Of a DNA stretch of 64,000 nucleotides, positions 44,792-53,620 are shown piece after piece. The notes beneath the pieces were generated by a model. It had not been told where the DNA came from. It saw nothing but the letters and a program-made list of their open reading frames with translations, and did not search any database. The translations under genes and the position numbers were made by a program. Numbering within the stretch: position 1 is the first letter of the stretch; each line of letters starts with the position of its first letter. Source of the stretch: Methylobacterium sp. AMS5 (GTDB lineage: Bacteria; Pseudomonadota; Alphaproteobacteria; Rhizobiales; Beijerinckiaceae); assembly GCF_001542815.1 (NCBI RefSeq), contig NZ_CP006992.1:4469501-4533500 (forward strand). Reading direction: 5' to 3'.

Positions 44792-45515
44792 GACCTCGTC
44801 CCTCCCGCTCCTTGCCCTCCCGCTCCGTGTCCGCTTGCCCCTGCCCTTCTCCCGCGGCTGGCAGCAGATCCGGCCACCGGGCGGCGATGGCGGCGGCGAT
44901 GGCGGTCTCGACCGCATCGGGGCCGAGATCCGCGTCGATGACGCGGCAGCGCTCCGGCTCGGCCTCGGCGATGCTGCGGAAGGCCGTCCGCAGCCGCTCG
45001 TGGAACCGCATGCCCTCGGCCTCGAAGCGGTCGGCGGGTTCGCCCGCCCCGCGCCGCCGCGCCCGGGCGAGGCCGGCCTCGGGCGGCAGATCGAGGATCA
45101 GGGTGAGGTCGGGGCGCAGATCCTCGAGCGTCACCCGCACCAGGCTGTCGATCAGCGCCGGATCCAGGCCGCCGGCCGCGCCCTGATAGGCGCGGGTCGA
45201 ATCCGAGAAACGGTCGCACAGCACGATCGCGCCGCGGTTCAGGGCCGGGCGGATCAAGTTCTCGATGTGGTCGATGCGGGCGGCGGCGAACATCAGCGCC
45301 TCGGCGAAGGGCCCGTAGGGCTTCGCCACGCCCCGCAGCAGCGCAGCACGCAGGGCTTCCGCCCGTTCCGTCCCGCCGGGCTCGCGGGTGGTCACGACCT
45401 CGCGCCCGCTCACCCGGCGCAAGGTCTCGGCAAGGCGCGCGATCTGGGTGGACTTACCCGCCCCCTCCCCGCCCTCGAAGGTGATGAAGACGCCCCGCGG
45501 CGCATCGCTCGACAT
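44781..45515 (-). CDS. tmk: Thymidylate kinase
   Basis: A 244-residue kinase making dTDP from dTMP. P-loop FEGGEGAGKSTQ (near residue 12), TREPGGTERAE, DRFSDSTRAYQGA (the DRx motif) and LDLPPEAGLARARRRG are intact. It ends in an unusual charged tail (QADTEREGKEREGRGHAA) beyond the normal C-terminus, which overlaps the start of holB. Start at 45515 fits the family. Confidence 0.95.
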   Translation of the reverse strand: MSSDAPRGVFITFEGGEGAGKSTQIARLAETLRRVSGREVVTTREPGGTERAEALRAALLRGVAKPYGPFAEALMFAAARIDHIENLIRPALNRGAIVLCDRFSDSTRAYQGAAGGLDPALIDSLVRVTLEDLRPDLTLILDLPPEAGLARARRRGAGEPADRFEAEGMRFHERLRTAFRSIAEAEPERCRVIDADLGPDAVETAIAAAIAARWPDLLPAAGEGQGQADTEREGKEREGRGHAA

Positions 45516-45556
45516 CGGGCGGGGCTAGCACACTGGGGGGCGCTGCGCGACCACGG

Positions 45557-46333
45557 CTAGACCGCCGCCCCTTTCCGCCCCGTGAGCCAGGATGCGCCCA
45601 GCACCACGAGGCCGACGGCGGCGATCAGCAGGGTCGAGGCGGCGTTGATCTCCGGGTTCACCCCGAGGCGGACCTGGCTGTAGATCCGCATCGGCAGGGT
45701 GGTGGCGCCGGGCCCCGAGACGAAGCTCGCGATGACGAGATCATCCAGCGACAGGGTGAAGGCGAGCAGGAACCCGGCCGCGACCGAAGGCGCGATCAGC
45801 GGAAGGGTGATCCCGAAGAACACGCGGGCCGGCCCCGCGCCGAGATCGGCGGCGGCCTCCTCCAGCGAGCGGTCGAGACCCTTCAGGCGCGCACCCACCA
45901 CCACGGCGACGAAGCCGGTGGCGAAGGTCGCATGTGCGATGACGAGGGTCGCGATGCCCCGGTCGAGGCCGATGCCGACGAAGAGCAGCAGCAGCGACAG
46001 GCCGGTGATGACTTCCGGCATCACCATCGGCGCGTAGAGCAGCCCGGTATAGGCGCCGCGCCCCCAAAAACGCCCGTGCCGGTCGAGCGCCAGCGCGGCG
46101 CATGTGCCGAGCACCCCGGCGATCGCGGCCGACAGGACGGCGACCTTGAGCGAGACGAGGGCCGAGGCGATCAGCGGCCCGTCCCGGAACAGCACCCCGT
46201 ACCAGCGTGTCGAGAACCCGCCCCAGACGGTCACGAGCTTCGAATCGTTGAAGGAATAGGCGACCAGCACGAGGATCGGCGCGTAGAGGAAGGCCAGCGC
46301 GAGGGTCAGCGCCGTACGGGCGAAGAGGCTCAT
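45557..46333 (-). CDS. ABC transporter permease, PotC/PotI-type
   Basis: A 258-residue inner-membrane permease with about six helices (for example LALAFLYAPILVLVAYSF) and the coupling EAA loop EEAAADLGAGPARVFFGITLP. It matches the spermidine/putrescine (PotC/PotI) branch. The ATG at 46333 overlaps the previous gene's TGA (ATGA). It forms a heterodimer with the permease encoded upstream. No periplasmic binding protein gene is found in the cluster. Confidence 0.9.
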   Translation of the reverse strand: MSLFARTALTLALAFLYAPILVLVAYSFNDSKLVTVWGGFSTRWYGVLFRDGPLIASALVSLKVAVLSAAIAGVLGTCAALALDRHGRFWGRGAYTGLLYAPMVMPEVITGLSLLLLFVGIGLDRGIATLVIAHATFATGFVAVVVGARLKGLDRSLEEAAADLGAGPARVFFGITLPLIAPSVAAGFLLAFTLSLDDLVIASFVSGPGATTLPMRIYSQVRLGVNPEINAASTLLIAAVGLVVLGASWLTGRKGAAV

Positions 46334-47334
46334 CGCTGAGCCGCTTCCTGAGCCCCTTCCACCGCTTCCTCGCGGCGCAGCTCGGCCTCGCGGAACAGCA
46401 CCACGGGGCCGACCACGAGGATCAGCAGCAGCACGGCCACCGCCGAGGCGAGCGGCCAGTCGCGGTTGGAGAAGAACTCGCTCCACAGCACGCGGCCGAG
46501 CATCAGCGTGTCGGAGCCGCCGAGCAGATCGGGGATGATGAACTCGCCGACCATCGGGATGAAGCAGAGCAGCGCCCCGGCGGCAAGACCGGGCAGGCTC
46601 AGCGGCAGGGTGACGGTGAAGAAGGCCCGCGCCCGCGACGCGCCGAGATCGGCGGCGGCCTCGGTGAGCGCCGGATCGAGCCGGCTCATCACCGCGTAGA
46701 GCGGCAGCACCATGAAGGGCAGGTAGGCGTAGGAGAGGCCGACCAGCACGCCATAGGGGCTATCGAGGATCGGCAGCGGCGCGGCGATCAGGCCGAGCTT
46801 CAGGAGGGCGGCGTTGAGCAGACCTTCGGGCTTGAGGATCGCGATCCAGGCGTAGACCCGGATCAAAAAACTCGTCCAGAACGGCACGATGACCAGCGCC
46901 ACGAGGATCGGCTGCCAGCGCACCGAGGCGCGGGCCATGGCGTAGGCCGTCGGCGTTCCGATCAGAACGAGGATCGCGGTGGCGAGCGCGGCATAGCCCA
47001 GCGAGGAGAGGGCGGCGTCGCGGTAGAGCGCGTCGGCCGCGATCATCAGGTAGTTCTGGAAGTCGAGCGCCTCGAAGAACTCGCGCCAGCCCTCCAGGCC
47101 GCCATCCCATTCGAGTACGGGCAGGTAGGGCGGCTGCGCGGTGGCCGGCGAGGAGAAGCTGATCTTCAGCGTCACCGCGAAGGGCACGACGAAGAACAGC
47201 GCCAGCCACAGCAGCGGCAGGCCCCGGACGAGGCCGCGCCCCAGGCGTTGGGGCAGCCGCCCCGCATGTGCGGGGGCAACCGGCGACGAGCGGTCACCGC
47301 CGGTCGGTCGAGGCTGTCGCGACAGCCCGCTCAT
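46330..47334 (-). CDS. ABC transporter permease, PotB/PotH-type
   Basis: A 334-residue permease of the PotB/PotH branch. It opens with a hydrophilic tail followed by the first helix (LLWLALFFVVPFAVTLKISF), with further helices and the EAA loop EAAADLGASRARAFFTVTLP. The ATG at 47334 overlaps the ATPase gene stop as ATGA and is chosen for that reason; a start at 47349 is possible. It works with the neighbouring permease and ATPase. Confidence 0.9.
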   Translation of the reverse strand: MSGLSRQPRPTGGDRSSPVAPAHAGRLPQRLGRGLVRGLPLLWLALFFVVPFAVTLKISFSSPATAQPPYLPVLEWDGGLEGWREFFEALDFQNYLMIAADALYRDAALSSLGYAALATAILVLIGTPTAYAMARASVRWQPILVALVIVPFWTSFLIRVYAWIAILKPEGLLNAALLKLGLIAAPLPILDSPYGVLVGLSYAYLPFMVLPLYAVMSRLDPALTEAAADLGASRARAFFTVTLPLSLPGLAAGALLCFIPMVGEFIIPDLLGGSDTLMLGRVLWSEFFSNRDWPLASAVAVLLLILVVGPVVLFREAELRREEAVEGAQEAAQR

Positions 47335-48416
47335 GCCGGCAGAATCCACGCGGAGTCCGCGGGCACCCCGAGGGTGATGGTCTCGCCGACGGCCGGGATC
47401 GGGCCGGGCGCCGGCAGGGCGGCGGAGGCGCGCAAGGTCGTGCCGTTCGCCATCTCGACCCGGTAGCGGATGCGGTCGCCGAGGAAGGTCGCCTCGGTCA
47501 GAAGTCCGGACAGCCCATGGGCCCCCCCCTCCCCGCCCACGATCAGACGCTCGGGGCGAACCGCGATCACGACCGCATTGCCCGCCTCGCCCTCGCCGCT
47601 CGCGCGCAGGATGCCCAGAGCCGTCTCGACGCTGCGGATTCCACCCGGCTCCGCCCGCCCGAGGCGACCGTCGATCAGGTTCACGTCGCCGAGCAGGCCC
47701 GCGACGTAGCGGCTCGCCGGATGCTCGTAGAGCGCGCGCGCCGGCCCCACCTGCACGAGGCGGCCGCGCTCCATGACGCCGATCCGGTCGGCGAGCGCCA
47801 TCGCTTCCGCGGCATCGTGGGTGACGACGACGAAGCTCGTGCCGAGCCGCCGCTGGATCGCCCGCAACTCGCCTTGCGTCTCCTCGCGTAGGGCCCGGTC
47901 GAGCGCTCCGAGCGGCTCGTCGAGGAGGAGGAGGCGCGGTTCGCGGGCCAGGGCGCGCGCCAGGGCCACGCGCTGGCGCTGGCCGCCCGAGAGCGTGTCG
48001 GGGCGGCGCGCCTCGAAGCCTTCGAGCCGCACGAGCCGGAGGAGGTCCCTCACCCGCCCGGCGGCCTGCGCCCGGCTCAGGCCCAGACCCTTCAGGCCGT
48101 AGGCGAGGTTGGCCGCCACGCTCATATGCGGGAACAGCGCGTAGGACTGGAACATCATGTTGACCGGCCGCCGGTGCGGCGGCAGCGCCGTCAGATCGGT
48201 CCCGCCGAGGCGGATCGTGCCGGAATCCGGCGTCTCGAACCCCGCCACCATCCGCAGCAGGGTGCTCTTGCCGCAGCCGGAGGGACCGAGCAGGCAGAAG
48301 AACTCGCCTTCCCCGAGGTCGAGGGAGACCGCATCGACGGCCGTATGCGCGGAAAAGCGCTTGGTGACCCGCTCCAGGCGGAGCCTCTGGTCCGGACGGG
48401 GAGGGCTGGGGTGCAA
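47331..48416 (-). CDS. ABC transporter ATP-binding protein, PotA/PotG-type
   Basis: A 361-residue ATPase. Walker A GPSGCGKSTLLRM, Q-loop MFQSYALFPHMSV, signature LSGGQRQRVALARAL, Walker B LLLDEPLGALD and the His switch VVVTHDAAEAM are all intact; a C-terminal TOBE domain (NAVVIAVRPERLIVGG) follows. The TTG at 48416 (reading MHPSPPRPDQRLRLERV) is the best visible start; the frame remains open upstream. The three-gene order ATPase - permease - permease lacks a substrate-binding protein. Confidence 0.88.
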   Translation of the reverse strand: MHPSPPRPDQRLRLERVTKRFSAHTAVDAVSLDLGEGEFFCLLGPSGCGKSTLLRMVAGFETPDSGTIRLGGTDLTALPPHRRPVNMMFQSYALFPHMSVAANLAYGLKGLGLSRAQAAGRVRDLLRLVRLEGFEARRPDTLSGGQRQRVALARALAREPRLLLLDEPLGALDRALREETQGELRAIQRRLGTSFVVVTHDAAEAMALADRIGVMERGRLVQVGPARALYEHPASRYVAGLLGDVNLIDGRLGRAEPGGIRSVETALGILRASGEGEAGNAVVIAVRPERLIVGGEGGAHGLSGLLTEATFLGDRIRYRVEMANGTTLRASAALPAPGPIPAVGETITLGVPADSAWILPA

Positions 48417-48478
48417 GATGGATCTTCGAACCGGTGCCGCGACGGATCTCGGTGACGTACCGTGGGAAAGACGATGCT

Positions 48479-49183
48479 CTAGGCGTCTTCGCGCAGCGCC
48501 TCCTGCACCCGCGCCTCCAACAGGTCGGGGCGGCGGATGACGAGGGCGCCGCGGGTGCGGTCGATCAATCCCTCGCCCGCCATCACCGTGAACTCGCGGG
48601 TCACCTGCTCCCGGCGGCAGCCGATGCGGGCGGCCAGAACGTGGTGGTAGGGCGGCGGCGTCACCACCCGCTCGCCCACGGAATCGCTCCCCTGCCCGGC
48701 CCGCGGCACGGAGAGGCGCAGCAGTTCGGCGTAGAGACGATGGCGCAGGTCGAGCAGCGCGTGCTCCATCAGCCGCGTGTTCAACTCGCGCACGCGCTTG
48801 GCGAGCAGGCGGAACAGCCGGTCGGCGATGACCTCTGAGGCGAACACGATCTGACGGAAGACAGGGGCGGGTACGACACAGACCTCGCCCCGGGTCAGCG
48901 CCGTGACGTTGGCCGAGCGGCCGATGCCGTCCAGTGCCGCCAGCTCGCCGAAGAAGGCGCCCACGCGCATCTCGCCGAGGATCACCTCTTTGCCGGATTG
49001 CGACCGGTTGAGAATCCGCACTTCCCCCATGGCGAGGAAGTACACGTCGGTGGAGATGTCGTCGTAATCGACGAGCGTCTCGTTCTCGTCGAAGCGCCGC
49101 CAATGGCAGCGCGTCTCGAACGGGGAAAGATCGACACCCGGTTCCTTGAAGAACGGGATGCTCGCCAACCGGGCTGTCGCCAC
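48479..49183 (-). CDS. Crp/Fnr-family transcriptional regulator
   Basis: A 234-residue regulator with a cyclic-nucleotide-like sensor domain (GEMRVGAFFGELAALDGIGRS) and a C-terminal winged helix (VLAARIGCRREQVTREFTVMAGEGLI) containing the recognition helix. It lacks the N-terminal cysteine cluster of Fnr and the full cAMP-contact set, so its effector is unknown. A perfect 18-bp palindrome 15 bp upstream of its start is a probable operator. The ABC transporter genes follow on the same strand 62 bp away. Confidence 0.88.
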   Translation of the reverse strand: MATARLASIPFFKEPGVDLSPFETRCHWRRFDENETLVDYDDISTDVYFLAMGEVRILNRSQSGKEVILGEMRVGAFFGELAALDGIGRSANVTALTRGEVCVVPAPVFRQIVFASEVIADRLFRLLAKRVRELNTRLMEHALLDLRHRLYAELLRLSVPRAGQGSDSVGERVVTPPPYHHVLAARIGCRREQVTREFTVMAGEGLIDRTRGALVIRRPDLLEARVQEALREDA

Positions 49184-49197
49184 GCCTCTTGTACCTT

Positions 49198-49215
49198 AGT
49201 CTACGCGCGTAGACT
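49198..49215. promoter_or_regulatory. Perfect 18-bp palindrome upstream of the Crp/Fnr gene
   Basis: AGTCTACGC followed by GCGTAGACT, a fully symmetric 18-mer starting 15 bp before the ATG at 49183. It does not resemble the Fnr box. It may be an operator for autoregulation, or a site for another dimeric regulator. Confidence 0.6.
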
Positions 49216-50064
49216 GAATGGTGAGGCTCCTGCCGGGGCGGGTCAAGTCGCCGGGCGCGGCGGCCGGACGATTGACGTGGACGGCGCGGGCGTCCGGTCG
49301 GGAGCGGCTCCGCGTGGGGCAGGCCCGACGCCCCGAGCGTGCCTGCCAGAATGGACGCATCGCGCGGCCGTCATGGCGCCAAAAGACCAGAATGAGAAGC
49401 GCTTGGTGTCTCTCACGAAGCTCCCGGGGCGTCGCCGTGCCCAGAACGGAGACGGTCGGTGATCGGGCGTTTCGTGCGGCACTCTCAGCTGAAGAACGAA
49501 TAGGGACTCCCTAGCCGGCTTCCATGAACTTGCCCGTTACGCAACAGATTTTTTTGACTTCAAGTAGCCATTTTCCTCGTGATTTCAGTGCTCATTAACC
49601 GTAAAGTTTGGTTGCGGATCTGAAGCAATCGCGGAGTTAACCGATGTTGGAAGGTTACCGTGACTTATTTCTGCAGGATGCTTTCAAGGTAGGACTGATT
49701 TCATCTTCGGGGGGACGCAATGATATCGGATGCCTCATTTGGGACGAGACACCCGATGGTGTCGATGTCGAAGTTGGCCCAGATGTCGTCGTGCCTGATT
49801 CTGTGCGCTTGTTCATCGGCTGTCTGAAGATCGATTGTCGTTGTGCCGTCGTCGAACGCGAGGGTTGCCGTCTTCATCTCGCCTTCGTCCGCTGAGGCCG
49901 CGCCGCTCTGGCGTCCGCTGCGAACGCCTGAACCGCCAAGCATTTGCAAGACCGCGCGATCTGTAGGAGTCGTGACACCACGATTCACGAGCGTGTGAGC
50001 ACCCGCACCCGTAAGGGCCGGAAACAAGGCTAGCTTCGCCGCTCCCGAAGCGGACGCTCGGCCT
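49216..50064. other. 850-bp region with little coding evidence
   Basis: 49216-49500 has chromosomal composition and only Arg-rich frames. 49505-49640 is AT-richer and includes TTTTTTTGACTTCAAGTAG, a promoter-like patch, and GCTCATTAACCGTAAAG. 49640-49900 carries two opposed short frames, of which the minus one is called tentatively. Up to 50064 is the leader of the DUF2339 gene. No RNA or repeat is recognised. Confidence 0.5.
49701..49877 (-). CDS. Tentative 58-residue protein
   Basis: Begins MKTATLAFDDGTTTIDLQ and ends LVPNEASDIIASPRR. The sequence has balanced, soluble-protein composition. AAGG a few bases before the ATG could serve as a ribosome site. An 83-residue frame (MLEGYRDLFLQD...) runs antisense across it at 49644-49895 with GGAG upstream; only one of the two is likely to be real. 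No family recognised. Confidence 0.35.
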   Translation of the reverse strand: MKTATLAFDDGTTTIDLQTADEQAHRIRHDDIWANFDIDTIGCLVPNEASDIIASPRR

Positions 50065-52767
50065 ATGGACGATGGTTTTTTCCTGAGTGCGGCGCTGATC
50101 GTGCTGGCGCTCGCGCTGTCCGGTCCGGCGGGCCTGCTGCTGGCGCTGCGGCAGCGGCAGCATATCCGGGTGCTCGAGCGGCGCCTCGCTCTGGTGGAGG
50201 CGCGTCCGGTCGCCGGCTCCGGGCCGATCACGGCTCCGATGACGACCCCGATCCCTGCTCCGGAGCCGGTTCGCCCGGAACCGGCGCCTGCTGCGGTGCC
50301 GCCCGTTTCCTCGCCTGCCCTTCCGCCTGCGCCGCCGCGCGGCGCCGTTCCGGCCGTGGCACGGGAGCGGCCGATTTCGGCCCCCGCCCCGTCCATCGAG
50401 GAGCGCTTCGGCACCCGCTGGACCGTATGGGTCGGCGGCCTCGCCCTCGCCTTCGGCGCGGTGCTGCTCGTGCGCTACTCGGCCGAGCGTGGCCTGTTCG
50501 GGCCGGGCGTGCGAATCGCGGGCGCTCTTGCCCTCGCGCTCAGTCTCGTCGGGCTCGGAGAGTTCCTGAGGCGACGCCTGCGCGGAGCGGAGCCTGTGCC
50601 TCCGATCTGGCCCGATGTGCCGGCCATGGTCACCGCCGCGGGCACGGTCGGCCTGTTCGGCGCGGTCTACGCCGCGCACGCCCTCTACGGCTTCATCGGG
50701 CCGGCCCTGGCCTTCACCGGACTCGCGGCGACGGGCCTCGCTGCCATGGTCGCCGCCCTGCTGCACGGGCCGGCTTTGGCGGGCATCGGCCTCGTCGGGG
50801 CGCTCGCCACGCCGATCCTCGTCGGGGGTGGGGGGACGAGCCTGTGGCCGCTCGCCCTCTACCTGCCGGTGGTGGCAGGCAGCGCCTACGCCTTCGCCTG
50901 GCTGAAAGGCTGGCGCGCGCTCGCGGTGGCGGGCGGCGTCGGCGCGGCGGCCTGGGCCCTGTTCCTCACCCTCCTGCCCGGTGAGAGTGTCGCCGTGCAG
51001 GTCCACCTCGTGCTGCAGCAGGCGCTGGCGATCCTCGTCTTCGCCGTTCTGCCGGGGCGTGACGTACCGGACGCGGAAGCGCGCCTCGACCGCTTCGCCG
51101 CGCTCGCCCTCGCGGCGGCAGCGAGCGTGGCGTTGGCGGTGCTCGGCCTGACGGCCCATGCTGGCAGCGGTCTGGGTTGGGCGGCCGCCGCCCTGGCGGC
51201 GATCGTGCTGCCCGCGCTTGCGGGCTTCGTCGCCGCCCCCGCCGCCCTAGGTGGTGCCGTCGCGGCCCTGACGCTCGCCGGCGCCCTCGTGCTTTGGCCG
51301 GAGGCGGCCGAGCCCTCGAGCGCCGCCTTGTTCTTTCTCTGGTACGGCACGGACCATCCCGGTCTGCTGCTGGCGCTGGCGGTGGCCGGATCGCTCGCGG
51401 TCGCGGGGCTCGGCACGCTGCGGCTCCTGGGCGGCAGCCGCCTGCCCTATGCCACCGCGCTGGCCTTCGCGGCGGGCGCGGCGGTGGCGCCCCTCGCGGC
51501 GCTCGCCCTGGCCTATCTGCGAATCACGGGCGGCGCGGTGGCGCCGGACTTCGCCGCCGCCGCGGGAGGGCTGGCCGCCGGATTCTGCGGTCTTGCCGTC
51601 CTGTGCCGGCGTCAGGGCGACGCGACCCCCTCCCCGGCCCTCACGCTGGGGCTCGGTGCCTTCGCCGCGGCAGCGGTGGCGAGCCTGTGCCTCGGCCTCG
51701 TCTTCGCCCTCGCGGGCGGCTCGCTGACGCCGGCCTTGGCCGGGACGGCGCTCGCCACCGGCCTGATCGCCCGGCGCCTCGACATCCCGGCCCTGCGCTG
51801 GTGCGTGGCCGGTCTGGCCGTCATCGTCGCCGCGCGGCTCGCCTGGGATCCGGCCCTGATCCGGGGCGGCCTGTCGGACCGGCTCATCCTCAACGGGCTC
51901 GTGACCGCCTACGGCCTGCCGGCCCTGTGCTTCGGCCTCGCCGCCTGGGCGATCCGCCGTCCGGATCGCTCGGCGGACATCCCGGAGCAGGTGGCCCAAG
52001 CCTTGAGCCTTCTGCTTTCGGGCCTGTTCGTCTTCCTGGAGATCCGTCACGCGCTCCACGGCGGCACCCTGGCCGACTCGGGGACGAGCGTGCTGGAACA
52101 GGGTCTGACGACGCTGACCGCCCTCGGCTTCTCCCTGGTGCTGGTGCGGTTCTCCGGTCCCTCGGCCTCGCCGGTGATCCGCTTTGCTGGCCTCGCCTTC
52201 GCCTGCCTCGCCCTGTTTCAGGGCGCACTCGGCCTCGGGCTTGCCGCCAACCCGCTCCTGACCGACGAGCCGGTCACGGGCGGGCTCATCCTGAACGACG
52301 CCGTGCTCGCCTACGCCCTGCCGGCGGCGGCGGCCTTCGCCCTGGCGCGGGCGGCACGCGGCGTGCGGCCCGTCTGGTTCGTGCGCATGGCCGGCGGTCT
52401 GGGGCTGGCCCTGAGCTTCCTCGCCCTGTGCCTCGCCGTGCGCCACGGCTTCCAGGGCGAGCGGCTCGGGCTCGACCGCGAGACGGGACAGGCAGAGTGG
52501 TACGCCTACTCGGCGGTGTGGCTCGGCCTGGGCCTCATCGCCCTCGGCTACGGCATCCTGCGCGGGTCGGCGACCGCGCGGCTGGCCTCCGCCGTGCTGG
52601 TGGGCCTGGCAACGCTCAAGGTGTTCCTGTTCGATCTCTCGGGCCTGGAGGGGCCGCTGCGGGCGCTCTCCTTCCTCGGGCTCGGCGGCTGCCTGATTGG
52701 CATCGGTCTCGTCTACCAGCGCCTCGTCTTCGCGCCCGCCCCCCGGCCGGCCGCGCCGGATGCGTGA
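50065..52767 (+). CDS. DUF2339 polytopic membrane protein
   Basis: A 900-residue protein of the DUF2339 family: one N-terminal helix (LIVLALALSGPAGLLLALRQ), a Pro-rich cytosolic linker (~50-115), the conserved IEERFGTRWTVWVGGLALAFGA and then some 25 further hydrophobic helices to the C-terminus. Its function is unknown. Length is normal for the family. The gene stands alone with long intergenic regions on both sides. Confidence 0.9.
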   Translation: MDDGFFLSAALIVLALALSGPAGLLLALRQRQHIRVLERRLALVEARPVAGSGPITAPMTTPIPAPEPVRPEPAPAAVPPVSSPALPPAPPRGAVPAVARERPISAPAPSIEERFGTRWTVWVGGLALAFGAVLLVRYSAERGLFGPGVRIAGALALALSLVGLGEFLRRRLRGAEPVPPIWPDVPAMVTAAGTVGLFGAVYAAHALYGFIGPALAFTGLAATGLAAMVAALLHGPALAGIGLVGALATPILVGGGGTSLWPLALYLPVVAGSAYAFAWLKGWRALAVAGGVGAAAWALFLTLLPGESVAVQVHLVLQQALAILVFAVLPGRDVPDAEARLDRFAALALAAAASVALAVLGLTAHAGSGLGWAAAALAAIVLPALAGFVAAPAALGGAVAALTLAGALVLWPEAAEPSSAALFFLWYGTDHPGLLLALAVAGSLAVAGLGTLRLLGGSRLPYATALAFAAGAAVAPLAALALAYLRITGGAVAPDFAAAAGGLAAGFCGLAVLCRRQGDATPSPALTLGLGAFAAAAVASLCLGLVFALAGGSLTPALAGTALATGLIARRLDIPALRWCVAGLAVIVAARLAWDPALIRGGLSDRLILNGLVTAYGLPALCFGLAAWAIRRPDRSADIPEQVAQALSLLLSGLFVFLEIRHALHGGTLADSGTSVLEQGLTTLTALGFSLVLVRFSGPSASPVIRFAGLAFACLALFQGALGLGLAANPLLTDEPVTGGLILNDAVLAYALPAAAAFALARAARGVRPVWFVRMAGGLGLALSFLALCLAVRHGFQGERLGLDRETGQAEWYAYSAVWLGLGLIALGYGILRGSATARLASAVLVGLATLKVFLFDLSGLEGPLRALSFLGLGGCLIGIGLVYQRLVFAPAPRPAAPDA

Positions 52768-53157
52768 GACGGTCCCGTTCCGGCACGTCGCCGGTTCCCG
52801 GCATTGACCGTCGGCTAACCGGTCGCGGTCATTCTACGGGGGAGCCACGTTGCGTATCGGCTCGGTCGTGCGAACGACACCCCCCGCCGTCCCGCGTGGA
52901 CGGCGGGGACGCCCGCACCGGCTCGACGGAGCGGTTGCGACGCCGCCGAACGCCCTCTCCCCGCCGACACCAATGCGGCGCTGAACGGGGTGAGCCGGGC
53001 CAACCCGCCGGTGGCGATCCGTCCGTTCGAGGGCAGTCGCGTGCCGCCCGCCGACGGCCCCGCGCTCGCTTTCGGCCCCGTCTCGGGGCTTGGCAGGTCC
53101 CGTGCCTGATCCTTTAAAAGGGGGACCGTTCCCTTGTCCCTTCCTCTTGGCAGGGCC
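52768..53157. other. Intergenic region after the DUF2339 gene
   Basis: About 390 bp of high-GC sequence. All frames are Arg/Pro-rich and unconvincing on both strands. I see no hairpin with a U-tract, repeat or operator that stands out. Confidence 0.5.
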
Positions 53158-53583
53158 ATGGATTCGGAACCGAGGAGACGGGACAGAGAGCGCATGGCCA
53201 AGCCGGCGGACGAAGACGAGCAGGCCATCGACCGCCTGACCCTGTACATGCTCAAGGAGACGTACTGCGCCGCCGCGGGCGCCCTGATGCGGATGAGCCC
53301 GCAGGCGGCCGGGACCCTGTTCGAAGCCTTCGAGCGGCAGATCGCCGACGCGCTCCAGCGCATGCACGCCCACCGCTCGGAGGGGCCGGATTCGACCGCG
53401 ATCGCCCTGGCGGTCGGCGACCGGATCGCCGACATCCTCGATCAGGCCCATCGCCGTCAGTTCGAGCCGGCGACCGCGCCGGGATTCGAGGACCGCAGCC
53501 TCGAGGCGGTACGGGAGACGGGCATCTCGAACGAGGCGGTCGAGATGCTGGCGGACCTTCAGCGCCGCTTCCCCCTGCCCTGA
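53158..53583 (+). CDS. Hypothetical helical protein
   Basis: A 141-residue hydrophilic, helical protein: a charged N-terminus (MDSEPRRRDRERMAKP), then AIDRLTLYMLKETYCAAAGALMRM and FEAFERQIADALQRMHA, ending DLQRRFPLP. The ATG at 53158 follows GGCAGGGCC; a second ATG at 53194 follows AGAGAG and may be the true start. Not recognised as any family. It converges on the MFS gene, with a hairpin between them. Confidence 0.6.
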   Translation: MDSEPRRRDRERMAKPADEDEQAIDRLTLYMLKETYCAAAGALMRMSPQAAGTLFEAFERQIADALQRMHAHRSEGPDSTAIALAVGDRIADILDQAHRRQFEPATAPGFEDRSLEAVRETGISNEAVEMLADLQRRFPLP

Positions 53584-53586
53584 ACC

Positions 53587-53611
53587 GTCGCCGCGGGGAG
53601 AGCGCGGCGAC
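53587..53611. terminator. Hairpin between convergent genes
   Basis: GTCGCCGCG - gggagag - CGCGGCGAC, a 9-bp GC stem starting four bases past the stop of the upstream gene and ten bases before the MFS gene stop. It could terminate both genes, but the U-tract is poor. Confidence 0.5.
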
Positions 53612-53620
53612 GGGACGGTT

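Noticed and set aside
49813..51159. A 448-codon frame antisense to the DUF2339 gene
   Set aside because: Composed of Arg/Glu/Gln-rich shadow sequence. The DUF2339 membrane protein on + is convincing.
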